Positions 25,864 to 35,757 of a DNA stretch of 64,000 nt are shown piece by piece. Source of the stretch: an uncultured Bacteroidales bacterium (GTDB lineage: Bacteria; Bacteroidota; Bacteroidia; Bacteroidales; F082). The DNA is taken from the NCBI GenBank assembly GCA_900315175.1, contig OMYA01000003.1, positions 62,001-126,000 of the forward strand, read 5' to 3'. A model generated the notes under the pieces. The model saw only the letters and a program-made list of their open reading frames with translations, searched no databases and was not told where the DNA came from. Each line of letters starts with the position of its first letter. The stretch's first letter is position 1. The translations under genes and the position numbers were made by a program.

Positions 25864-28101
25864 ATGGAAGGAGTACCTGCTTTATTTTTCGATTTAGCTC
25901 TGATTCTCGTCACTGCTGGTGTAACAACTGTTATTTTCAAATGGTTGAAGCAGCCTTTGGTACTCGGCTACATCGTGGCAGGATTCCTTATCGGACCGCA
26001 TTTCACGTATTTTCCTGTTGTCGAAGACCCCAGCAGTGTCGCGACATGGAGCGAAATCGGAATGGTATTCCTTCTGTTTGCAATTGGTCTTGAGTTTTCC
26101 TTCAAGAAACTGAAGAAGGTGGGCGGTCCTGGAACCATCATGGTGCTCACGGAGCTCATCATCATGTTCACATTAGGTTTTCTTGTAGGAAAAATATTCG
26201 GCTGGCAAAAGATGAACTGCATCTTCCTTGGATGTATGCTCTCCATCTCTTCAACCAGTATCATCGTCAAGGCTTTTGACGATTTGAAACTTAAAAACGA
26301 GAAATTCACCGCCGATGTCATCGGGGCATTGGTGGTGGAAGACCTCGTTGCCGTCATCCTGATGGTTATCCTTTCCACTTTGTCGGTGGGCAACACCTTC
26401 GATGGCGGCGAGCTGGTGTTAAGCATGCTAAAACTCGGATTTTTCCTGATAATATGGTTTATCTTCGGAATATATCTGATTCCGTCATTCCTGAAGCTCA
26501 TCAGGAGGTTCATGACAGAAGAGACATTGGTCATCATAGCGATAGGCCTGTGTTTCATGATGGTCATGCTTGCAAATTACGCCGGCTTCTCATCGGCTCT
26601 CGGTGCCTTCGTGATGGGTTCAATCCTTGCGGAAACGCTTGAGGCCGACATCATACACAAACTTGTCACCCCGATAAAAAACCTCTTTGCGGCAATATTC
26701 TTCGTCTCGGTAGGTATGCTCGTCAACCCTGATATTTTGGTTGAATATACATGGCCAGTCATTATCATCGCACTTGTGGTGATGATTTTCAAGACGTTAA
26801 GCGCCACCTTCGGAATGTTGATATCCGGAAGAGACATCCACACATCTTTCAAGGCAGGCTTCTGCTTCTGCCAAATCGGAGAGTTCTCATTCATCATCGC
26901 CGCTTTAGGCTTGAGTTTCAAGGTGATAGATGAATACCTCTACCCTATTATCGTCACGGTATCAATCGTCACGACATTCTTTACACCTTATATAATAAGG
27001 TTGGCAAACCCGCTATATAACTGGCTCAACCCGAGAATTCCGGAAAAATGGAAACAGGCAATGTCCAATTATTCAGAAGGGTTTAAGGTTAGCGAGACAA
27101 CCACGTTGACATTCAGGACTTTTGTCATCAACCAATTCAAAAACATGCTCATATACGGCTGCATAATCTTCGCTCTCGCCATCATCTGTTTTTCCGTCAT
27201 CGGACCATTTATAATAAAGAATATTAATGGTATTTGGGGCGGATTTACATCAATAGCCGTAACGTTAGCCATCGTATCACCATTTATCTGGGCGATGGCA
27301 TTCAAATACAGAATCTCATTGACAAACTCGAGATTGATTACGAAAAACCTATTCGAGCGCCATGTCATCACAATAATTTTCATCTTAAGATATATCATCG
27401 CGATCTCGATTATAACATATATCATACGTCATTTCATCAGTCTGAACTTCTTTGCCGCATTAGGCCTTGCGATTGTATTCTCACTCATCCTCGCCATCTC
27501 AAATGGCATCATGAAGTTTTATGACAAACTGGAAAAAAACTTCATGGATAACCTGAACAAGCGTCAGAAACAGGCATCGTTCATCGTTCCTGAAGTGCTC
27601 CAAGAGAACTTCCATCTCGAAAAAGTGACGGTAAGTCCGCTGAGTCAGGTTGTTGGCAAACAATTGAAAAACACCACATTCCGCAAAAAATTCAAGGTCA
27701 GTGTTGTGTGTATCGAGAGAGGTAAAGACATTTACGACCTTCCTGACAAAGACATATTTTTCTACCCTTACGACACTGTCACTTTGGTGGGAAGCGACGA
27801 CAACATCAACAAAGTCAAGCCGATAATTGAAATAGAAGACACTGAATTGATTCGTGAACGCCAAGGGCATAACATGAGCCTACACTCATTCAAAGTATCT
27901 GAAAAAAGCCCTATCTGCCACGTTTCACTGCTCAACTCGATGTTCAAGGACAAATACAATGCCATGGTTATCGCTATCCAAAGAAACAGCGACTATATCC
28001 TAAGTCCCTCTGCATCAACAGTATTCGGCTGCAACGACATAGTGTGGTTTGTCAGTGACAACGAAGCGGCAAAATTGATAATCCAAAAAGAAGAAATATA
28101 A
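25864..28101 (+). CDS. CPA2-family cation:proton antiporter (Kef-like)
   Basis: A 745-residue membrane protein. The N-terminal 400 residues form the CPA2 Na+/K+:H+ antiporter core: QPLVLGYIVAGFLIGPHF, IGMVFLLFAIGLEFSFKKLKK, the SISSTSIIVKAFDDL helix, ALVVEDLVAVILMVIL, and SALGAFVMGSILAET. A second group of helices follows, and the C-terminus has two TrkA-C-like (RCK_C) domains without the NAD-binding TrkA-N domain. This makes ligand gating by nucleotide less likely than in KefB/KefC. Lying between Rnf and Nqr genes with gaps of 12 and 20 bases, it could balance the ion gradient those complexes create. The ion is not visible in the sequence. Confidence 0.88.
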   Translation: MEGVPALFFDLALILVTAGVTTVIFKWLKQPLVLGYIVAGFLIGPHFTYFPVVEDPSSVATWSEIGMVFLLFAIGLEFSFKKLKKVGGPGTIMVLTELIIMFTLGFLVGKIFGWQKMNCIFLGCMLSISSTSIIVKAFDDLKLKNEKFTADVIGALVVEDLVAVILMVILSTLSVGNTFDGGELVLSMLKLGFFLIIWFIFGIYLIPSFLKLIRRFMTEETLVIIAIGLCFMMVMLANYAGFSSALGAFVMGSILAETLEADIIHKLVTPIKNLFAAIFFVSVGMLVNPDILVEYTWPVIIIALVVMIFKTLSATFGMLISGRDIHTSFKAGFCFCQIGEFSFIIAALGLSFKVIDEYLYPIIVTVSIVTTFFTPYIIRLANPLYNWLNPRIPEKWKQAMSNYSEGFKVSETTTLTFRTFVINQFKNMLIYGCIIFALAIICFSVIGPFIIKNINGIWGGFTSIAVTLAIVSPFIWAMAFKYRISLTNSRLITKNLFERHVITIIFILRYIIAISIITYIIRHFISLNFFAALGLAIVFSLILAISNGIMKFYDKLEKNFMDNLNKRQKQASFIVPEVLQENFHLEKVTVSPLSQVVGKQLKNTTFRKKFKVSVVCIERGKDIYDLPDKDIFFYPYDTVTLVGSDDNINKVKPIIEIEDTELIRERQGHNMSLHSFKVSEKSPICHVSLLNSMFKDKYNAMVIAIQRNSDYILSPSASTVFGCNDIVWFVSDNEAAKLIIQKEEI

Positions 28102-28121
28102 ATTAACCATAAATATATCCC

Positions 28122-31100
28122 ATGAAAACAACAAAACTATATTCAAGAATAGCGATGACGTTGGCAATGCTTCTGTCATCGGTTATAACTTTCGCTCAAA
28201 CATTTGAGATTGTGAACAGCAATCGTTCCAATCTTGAGCTGAGTTTGAAAATTGACAAATTCTCACTCGAAAACAGCGATGTGGACGGTGTTGAGGGGCA
28301 GACCATCGTTCTCAACGGCATTTTCCTTCCGAACATAGCAGGAATGCCTGACTTGCCGGTAGTTTCCAGCTATGTGGCAATACCAAGAGGCTCAAACGTC
28401 GTCTTGAATGTCACACATCAAGTGACGGAAACGGTTTCCAACGTTGACCTGATACCAGCGCCTGAATTGCCTTTGGATGATGACAGGACACCTATGAAGT
28501 ACATCAGAGACGCAAAGGTTTATTCAACGGACGCCTTCTACCCTGCAGAGCCTATTGTCGCTTCAAAACCCATGAAGATTCGCGATGTCGACGTAGCTAT
28601 CGTCAGCGTGACGCCATTCCAATACAACCCTGTGACAAAAGAGCTTGTTGTGACAAGAGAGCTCAATCTTGAGGTAGTGTTTGATGGTGGTGACGGCAAT
28701 TTCGGCGGTGACCCTCGTTATCGCAGCACAGCTTGGGATCATATCATCCGCGATATGGTCATCAATGAGAATATGTTACCAGACGCTGATTATCAAAGCT
28801 TTATCAAAGAAGCCACACAACGTCGTGACACTGGCTGCGAGTATCTCATCATAACACCTGACGATCCGGATTTCATCGCATTAGCCGACAGCATCAAGCT
28901 GTTCCGCAATCAGCAAGGCATCCTCACTGATGTCGTGACGGTGTCAGAATGTGGAGGAAACAACCAGAATGCGATACGCAGCTACCTTCAGAATGCTTAC
29001 AACAACTGGGATATTCCTGTTTCTGCAGTGCTTTTGCTTGGCGACCATAACGATGATGGCACAAAAGGTATAGTATCATATACCATGTACAATCACCCTG
29101 GTAGCGGCTACAACCCTTATATCTCTGACAACAAATACGGTGATGTCAACGGGGACCATCTCCCGGAAATCGTCATGGGGCGTATCACAGGCCGTAACTA
29201 CGAAGAGATGTATCACATGATTAACAAGGACTTACAGTTTGAGCGTCATCCTTCGACCAACCCGAATTTTTATGATAAGCCTATCACTGCGATGGGATTC
29301 CAACTTGAGCGTTGGTTCCAGCTCTGCTCTGAAATCGTCAACGGATTCTGGGAATATGAGCTTGGCAAACATCCTGTGCGCGTCAATGCCATCTATGAAG
29401 GCACACCTGGCAACAAATGGTCGTCAGCACAGAGAACCAACACTATCATTAACTATTTCGGTCCTAACGGGCTTGGCTACATCCCTCAAAACATGTCGCA
29501 TCTGACAGATTGGGACGGCAACGGCAATGAAATTAACGATGCCATCAACGCAGGCGCTTTCATCCTGCAGCACCGCGACCATGGTTCAGAAGAACTCTGG
29601 GGAGAACCATCATATAATATAGGTCACATCAACCGCCTTGTCAACCCCGACCTCACCTTCGTGATGTCGAACAACTGCCTCACAGGACGTTTCAACTACG
29701 GTGGTGTCAACGGTCAGTGCTTCGCAGAAGCATTCCACCGCCACCAATATGGTGCACTGGGTATCGTGGCAGCAACACAAGTGTCATACTCATTCGTTAA
29801 CGATGTATACGTTTGGGGCGCTTACGACAACATGTGGCCAGATTTCATGCCTACTTTCGGAACACAACACCCTGTAGACTTTGTCTTGCCGGCTTACGCC
29901 AACGCTTCAGGCAAATTCTTCCTCGAACAGTCAAACTGGACCGATGGTGGCGTGAAAGAAATCACTTATTACCTCTTCCATCACCATGGCGACGTGTATA
30001 TGAATCTTTACACAGAAATGCCCGAAAATCTCGACGTTACAGTGATTCCTGTCATCGTTGAAGGCTCGACACAGTTCCAAGTAACAGCCACCGAAAACGC
30101 CACTATTTGTCTGTCAAACGGCAACGAAATCATCGGTCTGGCAACAGCCACAGGACAGCCGCAGACAATTACAATAGCACCGCAAAGTCTTGGCAATGAT
30201 GTGCTTCTGACAATAACAAAACAGAATCATTACAGATACACAAAAAAAATCGCTGTCATACCAAATGAAGGCCCTTACCTGATTTTCGACAGCTATGGCA
30301 TCAACGAACAGGACAGCAACAATCAGCTCGATTTCGATGAAACAGCTTCTATCAATGTTGCTCTCCATAATGTCGGTTTTGAAAGCATTCAAAATGTAAA
30401 CGTTGAATTGACGACAAATTCACCATATATCGAAATCAATTCAGGTTCAACGACTTATGACGCATTTAATGCTAACGAAATCGTCACAAAGAACAATGCT
30501 TTCACGCTTAGCGTGTCGAACGACATCCCTGATCAGACCAAAGTTTGGTTCCATTTGACGATGAGCAACGGAACTTATTCATTCTCAGACGATTTTGCCA
30601 TTATTGTGAACGCTCCGTCATTAAAAATAACGAATTTGAGAATTACCGATGCTGACGGAAATCCTACCGACAGATTATATAAAGGTGAAACATCGAATAT
30701 GATATTTACCGTTAATAATCAAGGACATAGCAACAGTCATAACATAACAAGCCATCTTCTCATTGATGCTCCTGTCATCAGTTATGAAGCTCAGACAATT
30801 ACATCAGCAGGCATCAACGTCAACGAAAGCATAGATGTCAGTTTTGTCGTTTTGGTCTCGAATTACGCTCCTGACGGTGCCATTCTTGACAATAATATGA
30901 CAGTGACATCAGATGGTTATCAAGACGTTTATCAGAATCAGATTGCTATCGGAAATTGCATCGAAGACTTTGAGGATGATGAGCTTAACCAGAATTTCAC
31001 ATGGAGTAATTCAGGCGGAGCACGTTGGTTTAGAGATTCCAACAACCCTTACGAGGGCAATTATTGCTTCACCGGACCATCATCAGAAAATGGATTGACA

Positions 31101-31616
31101 TCAAAACTCTCAGTGGCTGCAGTCACAGATATTGATGACAAAGTTTCATTCTATTACAGAAGTTCAAGCAATGCTAATGACGAATTCAAATTCACTTTAG
31201 ACACAGAGCATTATACTTTGACAGGTTCAGAGTGGCAGTTGTTTGAAATGCCTATAAAAGCCGGTACGCACCTTCTTAGATGGACTTTCTCAAGAAAGAG
31301 CCATGCTGATGAGGGCTCAGCGTCCATCGACCTCCTGAAACTGCCTCCAAAATACATAGAAATTACTGATGTTGATGAGATTACAGACAACAGAAGCAGC
31401 GTTTTTGTCTATCCAAATCCAGGAAACAACGAGTTAAACATCATTGCTTCTGAAAACGATTTCTCAAAATTGCAAATCTATGATTTCCAAGGCAGAATAG
31501 TACTTGAGAGAGATATCAACAACGAAATCACTACGATAAGCACAGAAAATCTCGCGATCGGATTGTATTTCTGGAAATTAGGCAACGAAACAGGGAAATG
31601 GATAAAATCAAGATAA
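28122..31616 (+). CDS. Second gingipain-like C25 cysteine peptidase with type IX sorting domain
   Basis: A 1164-residue paralogue of the peptidase at 21748-25851, with a similar N-terminal propeptide, peptidase domain and C-terminal sorting domain. A signal peptide (AMTLAMLLSSVITFAQ) is followed by the propeptide with DAFYPAEPIVA. The catalytic His487 lies in QHRDHG and Cys519 in SNNCLTG. The spacing is one residue shorter than in the first copy. After the peptidase come beta-sandwich modules including a FEDDELNQNF-type module. It ends YPNPGNNELNIIA and GKWIKSR, the type IX sorting signal. It lacks the extra 'NLCEDENAQLLG' immunoglobulin-like module of the first. Its 3' end overlaps nqrA by 19 bases, so it belongs to the same transcription unit. 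Confidence 0.9.
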   Translation: MKTTKLYSRIAMTLAMLLSSVITFAQTFEIVNSNRSNLELSLKIDKFSLENSDVDGVEGQTIVLNGIFLPNIAGMPDLPVVSSYVAIPRGSNVVLNVTHQVTETVSNVDLIPAPELPLDDDRTPMKYIRDAKVYSTDAFYPAEPIVASKPMKIRDVDVAIVSVTPFQYNPVTKELVVTRELNLEVVFDGGDGNFGGDPRYRSTAWDHIIRDMVINENMLPDADYQSFIKEATQRRDTGCEYLIITPDDPDFIALADSIKLFRNQQGILTDVVTVSECGGNNQNAIRSYLQNAYNNWDIPVSAVLLLGDHNDDGTKGIVSYTMYNHPGSGYNPYISDNKYGDVNGDHLPEIVMGRITGRNYEEMYHMINKDLQFERHPSTNPNFYDKPITAMGFQLERWFQLCSEIVNGFWEYELGKHPVRVNAIYEGTPGNKWSSAQRTNTIINYFGPNGLGYIPQNMSHLTDWDGNGNEINDAINAGAFILQHRDHGSEELWGEPSYNIGHINRLVNPDLTFVMSNNCLTGRFNYGGVNGQCFAEAFHRHQYGALGIVAATQVSYSFVNDVYVWGAYDNMWPDFMPTFGTQHPVDFVLPAYANASGKFFLEQSNWTDGGVKEITYYLFHHHGDVYMNLYTEMPENLDVTVIPVIVEGSTQFQVTATENATICLSNGNEIIGLATATGQPQTITIAPQSLGNDVLLTITKQNHYRYTKKIAVIPNEGPYLIFDSYGINEQDSNNQLDFDETASINVALHNVGFESIQNVNVELTTNSPYIEINSGSTTYDAFNANEIVTKNNAFTLSVSNDIPDQTKVWFHLTMSNGTYSFSDDFAIIVNAPSLKITNLRITDADGNPTDRLYKGETSNMIFTVNNQGHSNSHNITSHLLIDAPVISYEAQTITSAGINVNESIDVSFVVLVSNYAPDGAILDNNMTVTSDGYQDVYQNQIAIGNCIEDFEDDELNQNFTWSNSGGARWFRDSNNPYEGNYCFTGPSSENGLTSKLSVAAVTDIDDKVSFYYRSSSNANDEFKFTLDTEHYTLTGSEWQLFEMPIKAGTHLLRWTFSRKSHADEGSASIDLLKLPPKYIEITDVDEITDNRSSVFVYPNPGNNELNIIASENDFSKLQIYDFQGRIVLERDINNEITTISTENLAIGLYFWKLGNETGKWIKSR

Positions 31617-32860
31617 GGAAAGGTCTGGACATACATCTTGATGGTAAAGCCACAAAACAGCTTGAGGTCTTCGAACCGATGTTTTGTGCGCTTAAGCCTA
31701 CTGATTTTATTGGTGTTTTGCCGAAATTACATGTCACTGAAGGCGATGACGTGAAAATCGGTTCTGTACTATTTCATGATAAGAACAACGAGAAAATAGT
31801 GTTCACCTCCCCTATTTCCGGCAGAGTTAAAGCCATAGTGAGAGGCGATAAACGTGCAATCTTGGCGGTTGTTGTGGAAAACGACGGGAAAAATGAGGCT
31901 ATAGATTTCAGCTCTGTTAGTAATCCTATCGAGAAAATGTTGCAAAGCGGCGTCTGGCCATTGCTGCGTCAGCGTCCGTTTGCGACAATAGCGAATCCGG
32001 CCGACAAACCGAAGCACATATTCATCTCGATGTTCGATACAGCGCCACTGGCACCGGATTACAATTTTATCATTGGAAATCAGCAAAACACATTTATTGA
32101 AGGCATAAAAGTTTTGTCGAAACTGACAGATGGGAACGTATATGTTAACGTTTGTAAAGACGTACGGCCATGCGTCTCTGCTGATGCCAAAAATGTAATT
32201 TATACAGAATTTGAAGGTCCGCATCCTGCCGGCAACATAGGCACGCAGATAAACGCGTTATCGCCAATAAACAAAGGCGAAGTCGTATGGTATTGCTATC
32301 CTCAGGATGTCATTACAGTAGGGAAATTGTTCCTTACCGGAAGATACGACAGCACCCGAATCATTGCAACGACAGGTTCAGCGGTAAGAAATCCGCATTA
32401 TTATCAGACGAGAACCGGTGCATACGTCGCACAGATTTTAGATATAGATGAAAATGCACGAGTCATCAGCGGCAATGTGCTGACAGGCACAAACATCACA
32501 AGCGACAAGTTCCTCTGTTTCCACGATTCGCAGGTCACAGTGATTCCTGAAGGTAACAAATACAAGATGTTTGGCTGGCTGAGACCTGTTTTCAGACGTA
32601 TCAACGACACCAACACCAACGGCGACACCCGCCCGTATATCATGACAGGACAGTTTGAACGAGTGTTTCCATTCGACATCTACCCCATGCAGCTCATCAA
32701 GGCTTGTTTGATAAAAGACATCGAGCAGATGGAAGAACTCGGCATCTATGAGGTTGACGCTGAGGATTTTGCGCTTTGCGAGTTTATCGACCCTTCAAAG
32801 ACTCAGATACAGCAAATTATTCGTGAAGGACTTGAATTTATCAGAAAGGAGACGTGCTGA
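31598..32860 (+). CDS. nqrA: Na+-translocating NADH:quinone reductase subunit A
   Basis: A peripheral, cytoplasmic subunit of the Na+-NQR complex that oxidises NADH and pumps Na+; quinone binding has been attributed to subunits A and B. The 420-residue protein starts MDKIKIRKGLDIHLDGKA, the family start, and contains the conserved FTSPISGRVKAIVRGDKRA segment (the lipoyl-like fold), PSKTQIQQIIREGLEFIRKE at the end, and RPCVSADAKNVIYTEFEGPHPAGNIGTQIN. It overlaps the preceding peptidase gene by 19 bases in another frame. The last base of its TGA stop is the first base of the nqrB start. Confidence 0.96.
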   Translation: MDKIKIRKGLDIHLDGKATKQLEVFEPMFCALKPTDFIGVLPKLHVTEGDDVKIGSVLFHDKNNEKIVFTSPISGRVKAIVRGDKRAILAVVVENDGKNEAIDFSSVSNPIEKMLQSGVWPLLRQRPFATIANPADKPKHIFISMFDTAPLAPDYNFIIGNQQNTFIEGIKVLSKLTDGNVYVNVCKDVRPCVSADAKNVIYTEFEGPHPAGNIGTQINALSPINKGEVVWYCYPQDVITVGKLFLTGRYDSTRIIATTGSAVRNPHYYQTRTGAYVAQILDIDENARVISGNVLTGTNITSDKFLCFHDSQVTVIPEGNKYKMFGWLRPVFRRINDTNTNGDTRPYIMTGQFERVFPFDIYPMQLIKACLIKDIEQMEELGIYEVDAEDFALCEFIDPSKTQIQQIIREGLEFIRKETC

Positions 32861-33990
32861 TGGGACTGAGAAATTATATCGATAAAATCAAGCCAAACTT
32901 TGAAGAAGGCGGCAAATTCAGCAAGTTTCACTCGACTTTCGAGGCGTTTGAGACGTTTCTGTATACCCCCAATAAGGTAACTAAAAGCGGCACACACATT
33001 CGTAATTACGTCGACATGAAACGCAGCCTTATAGCTGTGGTCTTCGCCCTTATTCCATGCTTTCTTTTCGGAACATGGAACATCGGATATCAGCATTTTT
33101 TGTCACTTGGTCAAGACGTAACATTCTGGCAGACAGTCGGTTATGGATTATTAAAGATTATCCCATTATATCTTGTCAGCTACATTGTAGGATTGTCGAT
33201 AGAATTCACCTTTGCGGAAATAAGACACGAGGACGTCAACGAGGGCTATTTCGTGACCGGTTTCTTGATTCCGTTAATTATGCCTGTCGACGTGCCTCTC
33301 TGGATGCTTGCGATAGCGGTAGCTTTTTCAGTAATCATTGGCAAAGAGGTGTTCGGTGGCAGTGGCATGAACGTGGTGAATCCAGCCTTGTTGGCAAGAG
33401 CTTTTCTGTTCTTCTCCTACCCTTCCAAGATGACCGGCGACAATGTGTGGATAGCAGAAAAAGCTGATGCTTACAGCGGTGCGACACCACTCGGCACCAT
33501 CTTCAACGGAGGCAGTGTCAACGACCTCCCAAGTTTAATGGACATGTTTGTCGGAACGATACCCGGGAGCATCGGAGAGACATCGAAAATAGCCATTTTA
33601 ATTGGAGGTATATTCCTGATTGTCAGCGGAATAGCAAGCTTACGCATAATCATTGCAACATTTGCTGGTGCAATAGCCATGAGCCTAATGATTTCCGACA
33701 TCCCATTCTATTACCATCTCTTGATGGGTGGTTTCATGTTTGGCACATTCTTTATGGCTACCGACCCTGTGACAGCGACGCAAACCAACATCGGAAAATG
33801 GATTTACGGCTTCCTCATCGGAGCTGTTGCGATACTGATTCGTGTAGCAAATCCAGGCTATCCCGAAGGAATGATGCTCGCAATATTGTTGATGAATGTC
33901 TTCGCCCCTCTCATCGACTGGTGCGTGGTGGCTGTAAACATCAGAAAACGCAAGAAACGCTGGGCTGCAGCAGAAAGGAGGACGAGATGA
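32860..33990 (+). CDS. nqrB: Na+-translocating NADH:quinone reductase subunit B
   Basis: A membrane subunit of Na+-NQR with covalent FMN and the quinone/ubiquinol site. The start at 32860 (MGLRNYIDKIK) is chosen over a GTG two codons upstream because an AAAGGAG ribosome site precedes it. The 376-residue protein has about ten helices. The flavinylation motif is DAYSGATPLG, with Thr209 as the FMN acceptor. It has the NqrB signatures GTHIRNYVDMKR and SGMNVVNPALLARAFLFFSYP. It starts within the nqrA stop and ends in a four-base overlap with nqrC. Confidence 0.96.
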   Translation: MGLRNYIDKIKPNFEEGGKFSKFHSTFEAFETFLYTPNKVTKSGTHIRNYVDMKRSLIAVVFALIPCFLFGTWNIGYQHFLSLGQDVTFWQTVGYGLLKIIPLYLVSYIVGLSIEFTFAEIRHEDVNEGYFVTGFLIPLIMPVDVPLWMLAIAVAFSVIIGKEVFGGSGMNVVNPALLARAFLFFSYPSKMTGDNVWIAEKADAYSGATPLGTIFNGGSVNDLPSLMDMFVGTIPGSIGETSKIAILIGGIFLIVSGIASLRIIIATFAGAIAMSLMISDIPFYYHLLMGGFMFGTFFMATDPVTATQTNIGKWIYGFLIGAVAILIRVANPGYPEGMMLAILLMNVFAPLIDWCVVAVNIRKRKKRWAAAERRTR

Positions 33991-34544
33991 GCGACCGTTA
34001 TATCTTCAGATACATTATAATTCTTGTGGCGATAGTATCCGTTTTGCTATCAGCAGCTGCAATGTGGCTCCAGCCTTATCAGAAAAGGAACCAGCTCAAC
34101 GAACAGCGTATTAACATTCTGAAAGCCGCAGGAATCACTGGTGTTGACAACAAAAATGCCGAGCAGCTTTTCGAACAGCATTGTACAGGCAAAAGAGATG
34201 GCGACATGCCTTTATATATCATTGATAATCAAACAACTGTGATTCCGATGAGAGGTAACGGACTTTGGGGCCCGATTTGGGGATATATAGGTGTGGCTTC
34301 TGACGGGAAGACTGTGGTTGGCGCTGTTTTCGACCATAAATCAGAGACTCCGGGATTAGGCGCTGAGATTACGACTGAAAATTATCAGAATCAGTATAAA
34401 GGCAAGCATTTACTGAAGAAAGACGATACCGTAACAGTCGAAGTTGATGCCATAGCAGGTGCCACACGTACCTCAAAAGGCGTCGAGGATATGATTGAGC
34501 AAACATTAAAGTTATATTTACCATATTTTGAAGGCAATGAGTAA
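33987..34544 (+). CDS. nqrC: Na+-translocating NADH:quinone reductase subunit C
   Basis: A membrane-anchored FMN protein of Na+-NQR. The start is the ATG at 33987 (MSDRYIFRY), behind a clear ribosome site (AAAGGAGG) and overlapping the nqrB stop by four bases; a longer upstream frame is only a read-through of nqrB. One N-terminal helix is followed by a periplasmic FMN-binding domain, with [24 protein letters not shown] and the flavinylation motif [13 protein letters not shown] (Thr160). At 185 residues it is shorter than the roughly 255-residue proteobacterial NqrC, as is usual in Bacteroidota. Confidence 0.95.
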   Translation: MSDRYIFRYIIILVAIVSVLLSAAAMWLQPYQKRNQLNEQRINILKAAGITGVDNKNAEQLFEQHCTGKRDGDMPLYIIDNQTTVIPMRGNGLWGPIWGYIGVASDGKTVVGAVFDHKSETPGLGAEITTENYQNQYKGKHLLKKDDTVTVEVDAIAGATRTSKGVEDMIEQTLKLYLPYFEGNE

Positions 34545-35142
34545 AAATATGAATCTGATAACGGCACCTTTGCGCAAAGCCAACCCAATCACTGTGCTGA
34601 TTTTGGGCATCTGCTCCTCGTTGGCGGTCACAGCGAAGCTGAAACCAGCCATAGTGATGGCTCTGTCAGTGACTGTGGTGACAGCCTTGTCGAATCTTGT
34701 TATCTCATTGATACGCAAAGGAATACCTTCAAAAATACGCATCATCGTGCAGCTTATCGTCGTAGCGACGCTTGTAATCCTCGTTGATCAATTCTTGAAG
34801 GCGTTTATGTACGATGTAAGCAAGCAACTATCTGTGTTTGTTGGACTTATCATCACCAACTGCATCGTCATGGGGCGTTTGGAGGCCTTTGCAATGTCGC
34901 ATGCTCCTTGGGAGTCGTTCCTCGACGGCATCGGCAACGGTCTCGGTTACGGCTTGATACTAGTCATCGTGGCATTTTTCAGAGATTTGTTCGGGAGTGG
35001 CACATTGCTCGGCTACCAAGTCATCCCGCAAGGATTGTACGATTTCGGATATGTTAACAACGGTCTGATGATTTTACCTCCTATGGCTTTGATAATCATA
35101 GGAATAATCATCTGGCTACAAAAACCTGAGGAGGAGAAATGA
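34537..35142 (+). CDS. nqrD: Na+-translocating NADH:quinone reductase subunit D
   Basis: A six-helix integral membrane subunit of Na+-NQR related to RnfE. The start at 34537 (MSKNMNLI) overlaps the nqrC stop by eight bases; an ATG four codons later is also possible. Recognisable sequence includes [28 protein letters not shown], with the Cys near the intramembrane Fe-S site, and [19 protein letters not shown]. The protein is about 201 residues, normal for the family. It ends in a four-base ATGA overlap with nqrE behind the ribosome site GAGGAGG. Confidence 0.95.
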   Translation: MSKNMNLITAPLRKANPITVLILGICSSLAVTAKLKPAIVMALSVTVVTALSNLVISLIRKGIPSKIRIIVQLIVVATLVILVDQFLKAFMYDVSKQLSVFVGLIITNCIVMGRLEAFAMSHAPWESFLDGIGNGLGYGLILVIVAFFRDLFGSGTLLGYQVIPQGLYDFGYVNNGLMILPPMALIIIGIIIWLQKPEEEK

Positions 35143-35756
35143 TGGATACACTTGGCATTTTCTTCCGTTCGATTTTCGTCGACAACATGGTTTTCGCATA
35201 TTTCCTTGGAATGTGCTCGTTTCTTGCCGTCTCGAAAAACGTGAAGACATCATTCGGACTTGGAATAGCGGTAACTTTTGTGCTAATCATCACGGTACCA
35301 GTGAATTACCTATTGGACAAATACATTCTCTCAGAAGGTGCTTTGTCGTGGCTAAGCCCAGCGTTTGCTGATGTTTCGCTCGACTTTCTCAGTTTCATAC
35401 TCTTTATCGCGATAATTGCTGCAATAGTTCAGATTTTGGAGATGGTTATTGAGAAATACAGCCCTGTTTTATATAATTCATTAGGTATTTTCCTACCTTT
35501 GATCGCTGTCAACTGCGCTATTTTAGGAGCGAGTCTGTTTATGCAGGAGAAGCACTATGACACTGTATTTCAATCACTTGCATACGGTTTCGGCTCAGGG
35601 ATAGGCTGGCTTGTCGCAATTGTAGGGATGGCTGCGATAAGGGAGAAAATAAGATATTCCAAGATACCGAAGCGTCTGCAAGGCACCGGTATTGCATTCA
35701 TTATCACAGGTTTAATGGGAATCGCTTTCATGGCGTTCCTTGGAATTAGTTTTTAG
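35139..35756 (+). CDS. nqrE: Na+-translocating NADH:quinone reductase subunit E
   Basis: A six-helix membrane subunit related to RnfA. With NqrD it forms the ion path and an intramembrane Fe-S site. The 205-residue protein has [33 protein letters not shown], with the conserved Cys, and [19 protein letters not shown] with the second. Two ATGs are adjacent at the start (ATGATG); the first overlaps the nqrD stop. The gene is followed after one base by nqrF. Confidence 0.95.
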   Translation: MMDTLGIFFRSIFVDNMVFAYFLGMCSFLAVSKNVKTSFGLGIAVTFVLIITVPVNYLLDKYILSEGALSWLSPAFADVSLDFLSFILFIAIIAAIVQILEMVIEKYSPVLYNSLGIFLPLIAVNCAILGASLFMQEKHYDTVFQSLAYGFGSGIGWLVAIVGMAAIREKIRYSKIPKRLQGTGIAFIITGLMGIAFMAFLGISF

Positions 35757-35757
35757 C

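Noticed and set aside
33798..33986. Long N-terminal extension of NqrC
   Set aside because: It is an out-of-frame read of nqrB. The ATG at 33987 has a ribosome site and the standard four-base overlap.
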